A DNA stretch of 64,000 nucleotides from NCBI RefSeq assembly GCF_021462265.1, contig NZ_JAJONF010000038.1, positions 21,762-85,761 on the forward strand, given 5' to 3'. Positions within the stretch are counted from its first letter, which is position 1. Each line of letters opens with the position of its first letter. This document shows, piece by piece, positions 41,581 to 50,104 of the stretch. The position numbers were made by a program, and so were the translations under genes. Under the pieces are notes generated by a model. It saw only the letters and a program-made list of their open reading frames with translations. It was not told the origin of the DNA and ran no database searches. This DNA is from Streptomyces shenzhenensis. Its GTDB lineage: Bacteria; Actinomycetota; Actinomycetes; Streptomycetales; Streptomycetaceae.

Positions 41581-41707
41581 CGGGCGGCCGGCGGGCGGCG
41601 CGCCTACGGCGCCGGGCCACCAGCATGCCGATCAAGCCGGATGCGGAGGCGGTCAGCTGGATCAGATCGTCTATCCGTACCGTCACCCCGAATACCCGTA
41701 ACTCCAT
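41357..41707 (-). CDS. Possible small membrane protein overlapping the end of devB
   Basis: ATG 41707 follows GGGGAG at good spacing. The first 33 residues (ELRVFGVTVRIDDLIQLTAS, ASGLIGMLVARRRRR) form one helix and a basic stop. The rest is Arg/Pro-rich and antisense to the 3' end of devB, so the true gene may be shorter or absent. Low confidence. Confidence 0.3.
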   Translation of the reverse strand: MELRVFGVTVRIDDLIQLTASASGLIGMLVARRRRRAARRPPVTHRTRPVPPGAGVSPAAATRTPPRAPRRPRSRAWLSVRYARSPETGPRPSGRPGSPRASRRSSGPRRGRRPSR

Positions 41708-41755
41708 GGCGTCCGCTCCCCGCAAGCTCCGGTCGACCGTGCGGCATCCGGGCCC

Positions 41756-41798
41756 ACCTGCCTGGTTGCCGGTCTTTATCAGGCATGCCCAGGCAGGT
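41756..41798. promoter_or_regulatory. Inverted repeat ACCTGCCTGG...CCAGGCAGGT
   Basis: Perfect 10-bp arms (41756-41765, 41789-41798) with a 23-bp spacer, upstream of the third DevA-like gene. The motif recurs as CCTGCCTGA (41830-41838) and TCAGGCAGG (41891-41899), the latter inside the start of the coding region. Four half-sites around one start suggest a multi-site operator. The 303-bp gap 41581-41883 otherwise holds only the doubtful small ORF. Confidence 0.65.
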
Positions 41799-41883
41799 TG
41801 ATCCGTTAACCGGCTGGGCCGCAGGGCTTCCTGCCTGACCCGGGTCGTGTTTGCGCGGCGGCTCGGGGAGGAACGTTCGCTGT

Positions 41884-42756
41884 ATGGCGGTCAGGCAGGT
41901 ACGTAACGGTGGTGGCAAGGCGTTCCGGCAGGTTGCGGAGGCGCTGCGGGCCCGGATGGTGGACGGGACGTACCAGCTGGGTGCGGAACTGCCCGCACAG
42001 GGGTCGCTCGCCAAGGAGTTCGGGGTGTCCCGCGACACCGTGCAGCGAGTGGTGCGCGAACTGGGCCACGAGGGGTGGATCGAATCCCGCCAGGGCAGCC
42101 CGGCACGGGTCGTCAAGGTCCAGCGCGTGCAGTCCTCCACGGCGAAGGCCAGCAGGTCACGACAGGCGATGATGCTGGGGCCGCTGATCAGCGAGGCGTT
42201 CGAACAGCCCGAGGTCTCCCTGGACGTCTTCACGTTGACCTCGGAGTCCCTCGACGCCCACATCCGGCTCCAGGCGGAGCGGATCCGGGCCGGTGCCATC
42301 GCGCCCGGCAGCATCGTCGTACGGCTGCTGCTGCCTGATCCTCAGCTCGACCTGCCGTATCCGGTGATCAGGCAGGACAAGGACGATCCGCGGCTGCGGG
42401 AGCGGCTGCGCGCCATCACCGACCGGCACACGGAATCGCTGCGTACCGCGCTCAGGGACCTGCAGGCCGAGCGGTTGGTGCAGGCCGTCGACGTCCAGGT
42501 CAGGCATGTGCGGCTGGGGCCGGCCTTCAAGCTCTACGTCATCAACAGGACAGAGGTGCTGCACGCCCTCTACGAGGTCATCGAACGGCCCATCATCCTG
42601 GACACCGGTGAGGAGATCGACGCACTCGACGTGCTGGGGCTGGGCGCGATGCTGACGCACCACGTCGAGGACGCCGATCCGAACTCGCCGGGATCCGTCT
42701 TCGTCCAAGGGATGCGGTCCTGGTTCGAGTCGGTGTGGAACCTGCTCGCCGAGTAG
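41884..42756 (+). CDS. Third DevA-like GntR regulator
   Basis: A 290-residue regulator, ATG after GGGGAGGAACG. HTH (ALRARMVDGTYQLGAELPAQ, VSRDTVQRVVRELGHEGWI). The C-terminal domain is a distant DevA type: VVRLLLPDPQLDLPYPVI, LGPAFKLYVINRTEVLHALY, VFVQGMRSWFESVWNLL. It is not part of the S. coelicolor dev locus I recall, so probably a lineage-specific paralogue. Its likely targets are itself and the kinase and membrane genes downstream. Confidence 0.88.
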   Translation: MAVRQVRNGGGKAFRQVAEALRARMVDGTYQLGAELPAQGSLAKEFGVSRDTVQRVVRELGHEGWIESRQGSPARVVKVQRVQSSTAKASRSRQAMMLGPLISEAFEQPEVSLDVFTLTSESLDAHIRLQAERIRAGAIAPGSIVVRLLLPDPQLDLPYPVIRQDKDDPRLRERLRAITDRHTESLRTALRDLQAERLVQAVDVQVRHVRLGPAFKLYVINRTEVLHALYEVIERPIILDTGEEIDALDVLGLGAMLTHHVEDADPNSPGSVFVQGMRSWFESVWNLLAE

Positions 42757-43023
42757 CGCTGCCGAGTAACGCTGCCGTCTCCTCTCGGCGGAGCGAAGGT
42801 GGGGCCAAGCGCAGTGCGTTAGCATGCCCGCATTATCTGAGCGACCGCTCCGGTTCCTACGTATGAGAAGGTCAAGCACACCGATCTCAGAACGACCTGA
42901 CGCAGCGGGGTACCAAACCCACCCGTTGTGGCTACTCGATTGCGTCTCTGGTCGTGCGGGCAGTCAGCCGCGTTTACCGTTTGCCGTACTTTCCAGCCAG
43001 CGCTAGCAATTCCGGAGCGGCCA

Positions 43024-45237
43024 GTGGGCGCATCTTCAGTTCCCCCTATGTCCATTGGGGAACGCGCCAAGCCCGGCGCAGGTCATGCGCTTAACCAGCA
43101 GATCGTGGGCCATGCCATGGAATACAGCAAGGCGCACAGTGGGTACCACAACAAGAACTACGTCCTGCCGTTGACCGTCCCCATGGCTCAGTTGCTGGGC
43201 CGTGAGTCCGGCATGCCGGTGACGGTACGCGTGCGGCGTGCCGACGCGCTGCCGGTGGTGATCAGGACGTGGCAGAACGAGGCGGAGATCCTCAGGGCCG
43301 TCAGAACCGCGCTGCCACATGTGCCCGAATGCCTCTTCGAAGGAGACGGGTTCGCCATCCACAGCTATGTGGAAGGAGTGCCGCTGTCCAGCGTCTGCGG
43401 CAACGGGAAACCCGTCGACACACTGCTGATCGAGGAAATCGCCCGGCTCCTCGCTCAGATGACCCAGGTGCGCAGGGCGACGCTGCCGGCCCTGCCCGCC
43501 TCCTGGCCCAGCAACGGCCAGGACAGCCAGGGCTTTCTGCAGACGCTGGCGCGCTGTGCGGACCAGCAGATCCGGCGCCCCAACCTGCGCGCCTTCGGTG
43601 GGCTGTTCGCGGCGCTCGGTATTCCGGGGGACGCCCTCAACCGGTTCGCGGAGCGGGTGCCGGTGATGGCGCGACGGCCGTACAGCCTGCTCCACGCGGA
43701 CCTGCACCGGGACAACCTGATCGTCACCTACGGTGGTCAGCCGTCGCTCATCTGCGTCGACTGGGAACTGGCCACCTACGGCGACCCCCTCCACGACCTC
43801 GCCACCCACCTGGTGCGCATGCACTACCCCCCGCACCAGTGGTCCGAGGTGATCGAGGCGTGGGCCCGGGCCATGGAGTCGACCCGGCCCGGAGCCGTCA
43901 ACGGCGTGGGCAAGGACCTGCGTCACTACGTCGCCTTCGAGCAGGCGCAGTCCGTCTATCCGGACGTGATGCGGGCCGCCACGTCCCTGGACGAGTCGTT
44001 CGACCAGAAGGGCCTGGACGAGGCCACGAAGTCGGTCCTCCTCGCCCTGGAATCGGCCCAGGCCCCTCTGCAGTTGCGGCAGCTGCCCAACGAAGCCGAG
44101 ATCGAGCGCGTCCTGTTTCGGTGGCGAATTTCCCGCGGGGAGGCGCGGAAGGGGATTTTCGCCAGTTTCGGCACCGTGTCCTGGGCGCCGGACAGACGTG
44201 TTCCGGAGCACCCGGAATTTCCTTATCATGCGGTGCACGGAGCACTGCACGCCGAGGGCGCGGCTCCGGCCGGCCGGGTGTTCAAGGGGACGGGCCATCT
44301 GAATTCCGTGGTAGATGTCCCCGGAATCAAATTTCCCGTCGTGGTGCGGCGCAAGGTGAAAAACGTATCCCGCCGCGAACGCAGTTTTCTCAGCGAACAC
44401 GCCGTGCTCAGGGCCATCGAGAATTCGGGTGTTCCGGTGGCGGCGCCGAGGATCCTGGCGCTGGGCGAGAGCTACCCCGGGAAATATGAGAAAGACCGTT
44501 TCGCCATCCACACCTACGAAGGGTCACTCGACATCCACCGGCCGCCCAGTCATCCGGTGAACGGCCTGTCGCCGCACGAGGCGGACCGTCTTGTCGACCA
44601 ACTCTGTGCGCTGAAGGGCGTCGACTACTCCAAGCTCGACCCGGCCGCCGGTCACGAGGGCTTCGGCTTCTACAGCTACCTTCGTGAGCAGCTCGTCCTG
44701 CTGGTGGAGAACCTGCCCAAGGAATCCCGGCAACTCGCCCGGCAACTGGGTCTGCCGGACGCCGGACGACTGGGGCTGATACTGGACCGGCACGGGGTGA
44801 GCAAGCGCGAACCGATCCTGCTGCACGGTGACCTGAACCCGTGGAACCTGGTGCGGCGGGACGACGAGATGGCGCTGACCATCATCGACTGGGAGATGGC
44901 GGTCGTCGGCGACCCTCTGTACGACCTGGTGCGCCACATGCATCTCACCCCCACCCGGCCGGAGATCCGCGATCGGATGTTCCGCCGGTGGGAGCGTCTG
45001 CTGCCGTCGGACTACACGGACAACTGGCAGCAGGACTGGCAGGTCTACCGGTGGATCGAGATCGTCCGTTCCGCCTACGTGGACCTGGACCGGCTGGTCA
45101 CCGGGGCGAGCCTGGACGCCCCCAACGTCCGCCGGGCCGTGGACTCGTACGCCATGACGCTGGCGGCGGCGATCGCCTCCCTGGGCCTGCCGGCCCGGGC
45201 GACGGCGAATCCTCATCTTGCTCGTGCTCTGGCCTAG
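43024..45237 (+). CDS. Tandem APH-domain kinase (two phosphotransferase domains)
   Basis: A 737-residue protein; GTG 43024 chosen because GGAG lies six bases upstream, with ATG 43048 as alternative. Two aminoglycoside/choline-kinase-like domains: the first has LLHADLHRDNLIV and VDWELATYGDPLHDLA (about residues 222-262), the second LLHGDLNPWNLV and IDWEMAVVGDPLYDLV (about 600-645). Both keep the catalytic HxDxxxxN and metal-binding DWE, so both should be active. The linker holds RVFKGTGHLNSVV. A single chain with two intact APH domains is unusual. Substrate unknown; the neighbouring DevA-type domains and HAD phosphatase suggest a phosphorylated small molecule. Confidence 0.88.
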   Translation: MGASSVPPMSIGERAKPGAGHALNQQIVGHAMEYSKAHSGYHNKNYVLPLTVPMAQLLGRESGMPVTVRVRRADALPVVIRTWQNEAEILRAVRTALPHVPECLFEGDGFAIHSYVEGVPLSSVCGNGKPVDTLLIEEIARLLAQMTQVRRATLPALPASWPSNGQDSQGFLQTLARCADQQIRRPNLRAFGGLFAALGIPGDALNRFAERVPVMARRPYSLLHADLHRDNLIVTYGGQPSLICVDWELATYGDPLHDLATHLVRMHYPPHQWSEVIEAWARAMESTRPGAVNGVGKDLRHYVAFEQAQSVYPDVMRAATSLDESFDQKGLDEATKSVLLALESAQAPLQLRQLPNEAEIERVLFRWRISRGEARKGIFASFGTVSWAPDRRVPEHPEFPYHAVHGALHAEGAAPAGRVFKGTGHLNSVVDVPGIKFPVVVRRKVKNVSRRERSFLSEHAVLRAIENSGVPVAAPRILALGESYPGKYEKDRFAIHTYEGSLDIHRPPSHPVNGLSPHEADRLVDQLCALKGVDYSKLDPAAGHEGFGFYSYLREQLVLLVENLPKESRQLARQLGLPDAGRLGLILDRHGVSKREPILLHGDLNPWNLVRRDDEMALTIIDWEMAVVGDPLYDLVRHMHLTPTRPEIRDRMFRRWERLLPSDYTDNWQQDWQVYRWIEIVRSAYVDLDRLVTGASLDAPNVRRAVDSYAMTLAAAIASLGLPARATANPHLARALA

Positions 45238-45318
45238 CGGGAACATGAATCCTCCGAATACCCGTTTGTCCGCAGGTCTGCAGGGCCGGCCGGGCAGCGC
45301 TGCGCGGAGGGGGCGTGC

Positions 45319-46200
45319 ATGTCCGGGCGGAGCGGTGGTTCGGCGGGTGCGGACGGGATGTCGCGGCTGAGACGCTTTCAGGAGCGCGTCGAGCCGGTGG
45401 TGACCCGCGTCCTGCTGCTCGGGATCTTCGTCACCGGCCTCACGGCCCAGTTCGTGAAGCCGGTCGGAGACGCCCTGGAGGGCAAGGCGTATCTCGGCGG
45501 TGCCCTGCTGAGCCTGGTCGGCTACGTCCTGTACGACCAGGTGAAGGAGCTGACGTCGTCGGTCCGCGCCCCGACGCGGGCACTGGTCAGCTCCACTCAG
45601 CTGGGGAGCTTCGTGAGTGAGGCCTTCGAGGCGCGCCGGGTCGAGATCAGCTTTCTGGGCTACACGGGCGAGACGCTGTACAACACGCTGTATCACCGTC
45701 TGGAGGACCTCCTCGACCGTCCCGGCCCCGCCCGCAGAGTGCTGGTCCGCATGCTCGTCCCCGACTTCGGCCAGCCGATGACGGTCCCCTCCAAGGTGGG
45801 GGAGCAGGACGTGCCCGTGGACGACCCCGACTTCCGTCAGCGCATGGAGCAGCGGTGCCGTGAATACGACGGCATCCTCTCCGAACTCGCGGAGCGCCTC
45901 ACGGCCGCCGGCCGGGTGCGGGTCGAGTGCGAGTACCGGCTCTATCCCGGGATCCCGCGCGACAAGATCTGCATCTTCAACCGGCAGCAGGTACTGCACG
46001 GCCTGTACGACCTGTCCGCCCGGATGCGGCTGCACCACCTGGGCGACGAGTACTACGACCCCAAGGGCTACCGGACCGACCTGAACGTGTGGTCCCGGGA
46101 GGGTGTGGCCGAAGCGGCGGTGGCGAACTGGACCAAGCACTTCGACGACCTGTGGAGCCTCGCCAGGCAGCCGCGGTGGCGGCAGGGGGCCTCGGCCTGA
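45319..46200 (+). CDS. Membrane protein with DevA-type ligand domain and no HTH
   Basis: A 293-residue protein, ATG after GGAGGGGGCGTGC. Two membrane helices (VVTRVLLLGIFVTGLTAQFV and YLGGALLSLVGYVLYDQV) replace the DNA-binding part. The rest matches the ligand domain pattern of the nearby GntR proteins: VRMLVPDF (their VRVLLPSR), RDKICIFNRQQVLHGLYDL (their KLYLLNGAEALFAYY) and NWTKHFDDLWSLA (their WFDALWETI). It could sense the same ligand at the membrane or compete with the regulators. Domain sharing is my reading of the patterns. Confidence 0.8.
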   Translation: MSGRSGGSAGADGMSRLRRFQERVEPVVTRVLLLGIFVTGLTAQFVKPVGDALEGKAYLGGALLSLVGYVLYDQVKELTSSVRAPTRALVSSTQLGSFVSEAFEARRVEISFLGYTGETLYNTLYHRLEDLLDRPGPARRVLVRMLVPDFGQPMTVPSKVGEQDVPVDDPDFRQRMEQRCREYDGILSELAERLTAAGRVRVECEYRLYPGIPRDKICIFNRQQVLHGLYDLSARMRLHHLGDEYYDPKGYRTDLNVWSREGVAEAAVANWTKHFDDLWSLARQPRWRQGASA

Positions 46201-46211
46201 CCGCCGCTGCG

Positions 46212-46217
46212 TAGGCT
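46212..46217 (+). promoter_or_regulatory. -10 box of leaderless TetR gene
   Basis: TAGGCT, six bases, ATG 46224. Confidence 0.6.
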
Positions 46218-46223
46218 CGCCCC

Positions 46224-46826
46224 ATGGGTGAGACGGGCCTGCGTGAGCGCAAGAAGCGGCGGATGTACGAGGACGTGTCGGACATCGCCGTGCGGCTGTT
46301 CCTGGCGAAGGGGTTCGACGCGGTGTCGGTGGCCGAGGTGGCCGCCGCGGCCGGTATCTCCAAGCCGACGCTGTTCCGGTACTTCCCGGCCAAGGAGGAC
46401 CTGGTCCTGCACCGGATCGCCGATCACGAGACGGAGGCGGCCCGGCTGGTCGCGGGCGCCGAGTCGCCCGTCGGTGTGCTGCGGGCGCACTTCCTCGACG
46501 GGCTGCGGCGGGGCGACCCGATCACCGGGCTCAACGACCACCCCCAGGTGCTCGCCTTCCACACCCTGCTCAACAGCACCCCCACCCTGGTCGCCCGCCA
46601 GCACGCCTACCTGGAGCGGTCGGAGGCCGCGCTCGCCGAGGCCCTCGGCGGCACCCTGGACGCCAGGCTCGCCGCCGGCCAGATCATCGCCGTACAGCGG
46701 GTCCTCGCGCAGGACAACTGGCGGCGGATCGCGGCCGGGGAGCGGGCCGAGGACGTGCGGGAGGAAGCGGTGCGGGCGGCGGAGCGGGCGTTCGCACGGC
46801 TGGAGCGGGCCGTGACGGACCACTGA
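46224..46826 (+). CDS. TetR-family regulator
   Basis: A 200-residue regulator. HTH region VSVAEVAAAAGISKPTLFRY followed by FPAKEDLVLHRI; helical ligand domain with no family-specific motif. Leaderless start. It lies 55 bp before the HelD-like gene on the same strand, which has its own -10 box, so the link between them is uncertain. Confidence 0.92.
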   Translation: MGETGLRERKKRRMYEDVSDIAVRLFLAKGFDAVSVAEVAAAAGISKPTLFRYFPAKEDLVLHRIADHETEAARLVAGAESPVGVLRAHFLDGLRRGDPITGLNDHPQVLAFHTLLNSTPTLVARQHAYLERSEAALAEALGGTLDARLAAGQIIAVQRVLAQDNWRRIAAGERAEDVREEAVRAAERAFARLERAVTDH

Positions 46827-46868
46827 TGAGTCGCAGTCAAAAAATTAACTCGGTTACAAATTTTCGCC

Positions 46869-46874
46869 TACGCT
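46869..46874 (+). promoter_or_regulatory. -10 box of leaderless helD-like gene
   Basis: TACGCT, six bases, ATG 46881, in an AT-rich promoter (CAAAAAATTAACTCGGTTAC). Confidence 0.6.
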
Positions 46875-46880
46875 GTCTTC

Positions 46881-48887
46881 ATGCAGCAGGAACTCGACCG
46901 TGAACGCGCCTACCACGACACCTGCCGAGCCGCCCTCGCCCGCATGGTCGAAGGCGCCGTCGAGCACGTCGTCACCGGCGAGGACGTCTCCGCGTCCGGT
47001 GCCGACGCCGAAGTGCTCGGGTACCGGCTGCGCAGCCGGGCCAAGGAGATGCGCGAGCTGCCCGAGGGGCCCCTGTTCTTCGGCAAGCTCGACTTCGAGG
47101 CAGGCGAGCACGCCGGGCAGAGCTACCGCATCGGCCGCCTGCGCATCAGCGAGGAACCGACCGCCCCGCCCCTCGTCGTCGACTGGCGCGCCCCCGTCTC
47201 CCGCGCCTTCTACCAGGCCGGCCCCGACGACCCGCAGGGCGTGGCGGTACGGCGGCGGTTCGGCTGGGCGCCCGGCAGCCGCGGCGACTCCGCCGACCTG
47301 ACGGGGCTGGAGGACGAGCAGCTGGGCAAGGGGGAGTCCGCGACCGGGAGCACCCTGCTCACCCGCGAGATCGAACGGCCGCGCGTCGGCCCCATGCGGG
47401 ACATCGCCGCCACCATCCAGCCCGACCAGGACGACCTGGTCCGCGCCGGTCTCGCCGACTCCGTCTGCGTCCAGGGCGCCCCGGGCACCGGCAAGACCGC
47501 CGTCGGCCTGCACCGCGCCGCCTACCTCCTCTACACCCACCCACAGCGCATCCGCCGCTCCGGCCTCCTGATCCTCGGCCCCAACCGCACCTTCCTCTCC
47601 TACATCTCCGAGGTCCTCCCGGCCCTGGGCGAGACCGGCGTCCGGCAGACGACCCTGCCGGAGGAGATCGGCCGCCACCCCGTCACCGGTACCGACCCCG
47701 CCCGCACCGCCGCGCTCAAGCACGACCCGCGGATGGCCGGGGTCCTGCGCCGTGCCCTGTACGCCCGCGTCCGCACGGACGCCGTCACCCCCCTCTCGCT
47801 CTCCGACGGCACCTACACCTGGCGGGTGCCCGCCGCCGTGCTCACGGAGATCGTCGCGGGGGTGCGGGACGAGGAACCGCCGTACGCCGTGGGCCGGGAG
47901 CGGGTGCGGGGGCGGGCGATGCGGGCCGTACAGCTCCAGGCCGAACGGCGGGCGGGCCCGCAGCCCGCCGCCTTGACCCGGCGCCTGGAACGCTCCCGGG
48001 CGATGAGCCGCTACCTCGACACCGTCTGGCCGAAGGTGCGCCCGGAGGAGGTGGTGGCCGAACTCCTCACGGACGGCGAGGTGCTGGCAGCGGCCGCCGC
48101 GGGGCTGCTGACCCCCGGCGAGCAGCGGGACCTGCGCTGGGCCCGCCCGCCCCGCTCGTACCGGTCCGCCCGCTGGTCGGCCGCCGACCTGGTCCTCCTC
48201 GACGAGGTCGCGGGGCTCGTCGACCACCCCGAGGGCTACGGCCACATCGTCGTGGACGAGGCCCAGGACCTGTCTCCCATGGAGTGCAGGGCGATCGCCC
48301 GCCGCGCGGTCTTCGGCTCCCTCACCGTCCTCGGCGACCTCGCCCAGGCCACCACGCCCTGGGCGGCGCGGAGCTGGGACGCCGTACTGGGCCACCTGGG
48401 CAAGCCGGACGCGGCCGTCGTCCCGCTCACCACCGGTTTCCGTGTCCCGGCGGCGGTCGTGGCCCTGACCAACCGGCTGCTGCGCCGGCTGGGCACCGAC
48501 GTACCGCCGGCCAGGTCCTACCGCGGCGACGGCGAGGTGCGGATCCGCCCGGCGGACGACGTGCGCGCGGCGACGGTCACCGCGGTCCGGGAGGCGCTGG
48601 CCCACGAGGGGTCGGTGGGGGTGGTGGCGGCGGACGCGCAGGTGAGCGCCGTACGCGAGGCGCTGGCGGCCGCGGGCCTCGAACCGGCGGGACCGGACGA
48701 ACTGGGCGCGCGGGTGGCCGTGGTCCCGGCGAGCGTGGTCAAGGGCCTGGAGTACGACCACGTGGTGGCCGTGGAACCGGCGGCGGTGGCGGAGGGGGAG
48801 GAACGCGGACTGCACAGGCTGTACGTGGTCCTGACGCGGGCGGTGTCGAGACTGGACGTGGTGCATGCCAGGCCGTTGCCGTTCTGA
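46881..48887 (+). CDS. HelD-like RNA polymerase-associated ATPase
   Basis: A 668-residue UvrD-like protein. N-terminal coiled coil (QQELDRERAYHDTCRAALAR) and VVDWRAPVSRAFYQ mark the HelD family. Walker A VQGAPGTGKTAVGLHRAAY (about residue 198), Walker B VDEAQDLSP, and the late motifs KGLEYDHVVAV and LYVVLTRAVSR are present. HelD proteins free stalled RNA polymerase from DNA; the Streptomyces relative HelR protects against rifamycins. I see no clear rifamycin-associated element upstream, so a specific helR call is not justified. Confidence 0.92.
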   Translation: MQQELDRERAYHDTCRAALARMVEGAVEHVVTGEDVSASGADAEVLGYRLRSRAKEMRELPEGPLFFGKLDFEAGEHAGQSYRIGRLRISEEPTAPPLVVDWRAPVSRAFYQAGPDDPQGVAVRRRFGWAPGSRGDSADLTGLEDEQLGKGESATGSTLLTREIERPRVGPMRDIAATIQPDQDDLVRAGLADSVCVQGAPGTGKTAVGLHRAAYLLYTHPQRIRRSGLLILGPNRTFLSYISEVLPALGETGVRQTTLPEEIGRHPVTGTDPARTAALKHDPRMAGVLRRALYARVRTDAVTPLSLSDGTYTWRVPAAVLTEIVAGVRDEEPPYAVGRERVRGRAMRAVQLQAERRAGPQPAALTRRLERSRAMSRYLDTVWPKVRPEEVVAELLTDGEVLAAAAAGLLTPGEQRDLRWARPPRSYRSARWSAADLVLLDEVAGLVDHPEGYGHIVVDEAQDLSPMECRAIARRAVFGSLTVLGDLAQATTPWAARSWDAVLGHLGKPDAAVVPLTTGFRVPAAVVALTNRLLRRLGTDVPPARSYRGDGEVRIRPADDVRAATVTAVREALAHEGSVGVVAADAQVSAVREALAAAGLEPAGPDELGARVAVVPASVVKGLEYDHVVAVEPAAVAEGEERGLHRLYVVLTRAVSRLDVVHARPLPF

Positions 48888-48985
48888 GCAGCGCGCGTGC
48901 CGCACCGTGGAGCACGAGTCCGGCCTGACGGAGGCGGACTCCGCGGTGCCGGCGGACCGGCCGGCGGTCCGGCGCAGCCGACGTC

Positions 48986-49918
48986 TCAGCCCCGGCGTGG
49001 CGCGCCCGTGGCGACGGAATCCGCGACCGAGTCCGTGACCGAGTCCGTGACGGTGTCGGCGAAGGCCCTGGCGAGCGGGGAGAGCGCGTCCCAGCGGCGT
49101 ACCGCCCAGCCGACGGCGAGCGGCGGCAGGTCGGGGACGGGGATGAGCCGGAGGGAGCCGTCGCCGCCGGGGATCCGGCGGCCGGGTAGAGCGGGTACGA
49201 CGGCGTGGCCGAGACCGAGTTCCGCCAGCAGCAGGGCGGTGTCCCAGTCGGCGACACCGGTGTCGGAGCTGCTCCGGACGCCCAGTTCGGTGAACGCGGC
49301 GTCGAGGCGGGCCCCGGAAGCGGAGTTCTGCGGCAGCCGGATGAGGCGGATGCCGGCCAGATCGGCCACCTCGATACGGGCCCGGCGCGCCAGCGGGTCG
49401 GCGGCGCGGGCGGCCAGTACCCAGGGCAGGTCCACGACAGGCCGCTGCTCGATGCCGCGAACCGGGCTGCCGAGGGTGACCCAGGCGAGGTCGAGGTGGC
49501 CGGCGGCGAGGGCGTCGAAGCACCTGCGGCCGGAGGTCTCCGTCTGGAACTCCAGGTTCACCTTCGGGTGGCGCCGCCGGAAGGTGACGATGGCCTCGGC
49601 CATGAAGTGCCGTACGGTCGTCCCGCCCGTGGCGACGCGTACCGAGCCGGTGTCGCCGTTGACGAGGTCCCCGAGGCGCCGCAGGGCCGAGTCCAGCCCG
49701 GCGATGCCGGCGGCGGCCGCGTCCCACAGGACCCGTCCGGCGTCGGTCGGTACGACGCCCCGCGGCTGCCGCTCCAGGAGGCTCACGCCGGTCTCCCGTT
49801 CCAGCCGCTTCACGTGCTGGCTGACCGCGGACTGGGTGCAGGCCAGCTCCCGCGCGACGGCGCTGAGGCTGCCGGCCCGGCACACGGCCACGAAGACGCG
49901 CAGGTCGTCCAGAGTCAT
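48986..49918 (-). CDS. LysR-family regulator
   Basis: A 310-residue regulator: VFVAVCRAGSLSAVARELAC, TQSAVSQHVKRLERETGVSL. The substrate domain has the usual pattern (VRVATGGTTVRHFMAEAI). A Thr/Asp/Val-repeat tail (TVTDSVTDSVADSVATG) ends it. Leaderless: TAACGT on the minus strand, six bases, ATG 49918. Divergent from the DUF6817-like gene, with a palindrome between them, so that gene is the likely target. Confidence 0.92.
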   Translation of the reverse strand: MTLDDLRVFVAVCRAGSLSAVARELACTQSAVSQHVKRLERETGVSLLERQPRGVVPTDAGRVLWDAAAAGIAGLDSALRRLGDLVNGDTGSVRVATGGTTVRHFMAEAIVTFRRRHPKVNLEFQTETSGRRCFDALAAGHLDLAWVTLGSPVRGIEQRPVVDLPWVLAARAADPLARRARIEVADLAGIRLIRLPQNSASGARLDAAFTELGVRSSSDTGVADWDTALLLAELGLGHAVVPALPGRRIPGGDGSLRLIPVPDLPPLAVGWAVRRWDALSPLARAFADTVTDSVTDSVADSVATGAPRRG

Positions 49919-49930
49919 GGAGCCACGTTA

Positions 49931-49948
49931 CCCAAGCCAGAGCTTGGG
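49931..49948. promoter_or_regulatory. Inverted repeat CCCAAGC-CAGA-GCTTGGG
   Basis: Perfect 7-bp arms, directly upstream of the leaderless LysR -10 box. Probable LysR binding site. Confidence 0.7.
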
Positions 49949-50104
49949 TTTCCTGAGAAAACCCGAGGATTGACTGGGGGCATCGACGCTCGCGATGATC
50001 GGCACAGGGCCCTGGGCGGCAACCCGTCCGGTGTCTTCGCGGGGTCCGGACCCAGGCGGAGGCACCGGACGGGTGCCGACCCGCGCGACGGAAGGAACCG
50101 CCTC

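Noticed and set aside
42757..43023. Possible small gene before the tandem kinase
   Set aside because: Several short frames, none with both a ribosome site and coding bias; likely promoter region.
46827..46880. Rifamycin-associated element before the HelD-like gene
   Set aside because: The upstream gap is AT-rich and has no long GC palindrome of that type, so a helR assignment was avoided.
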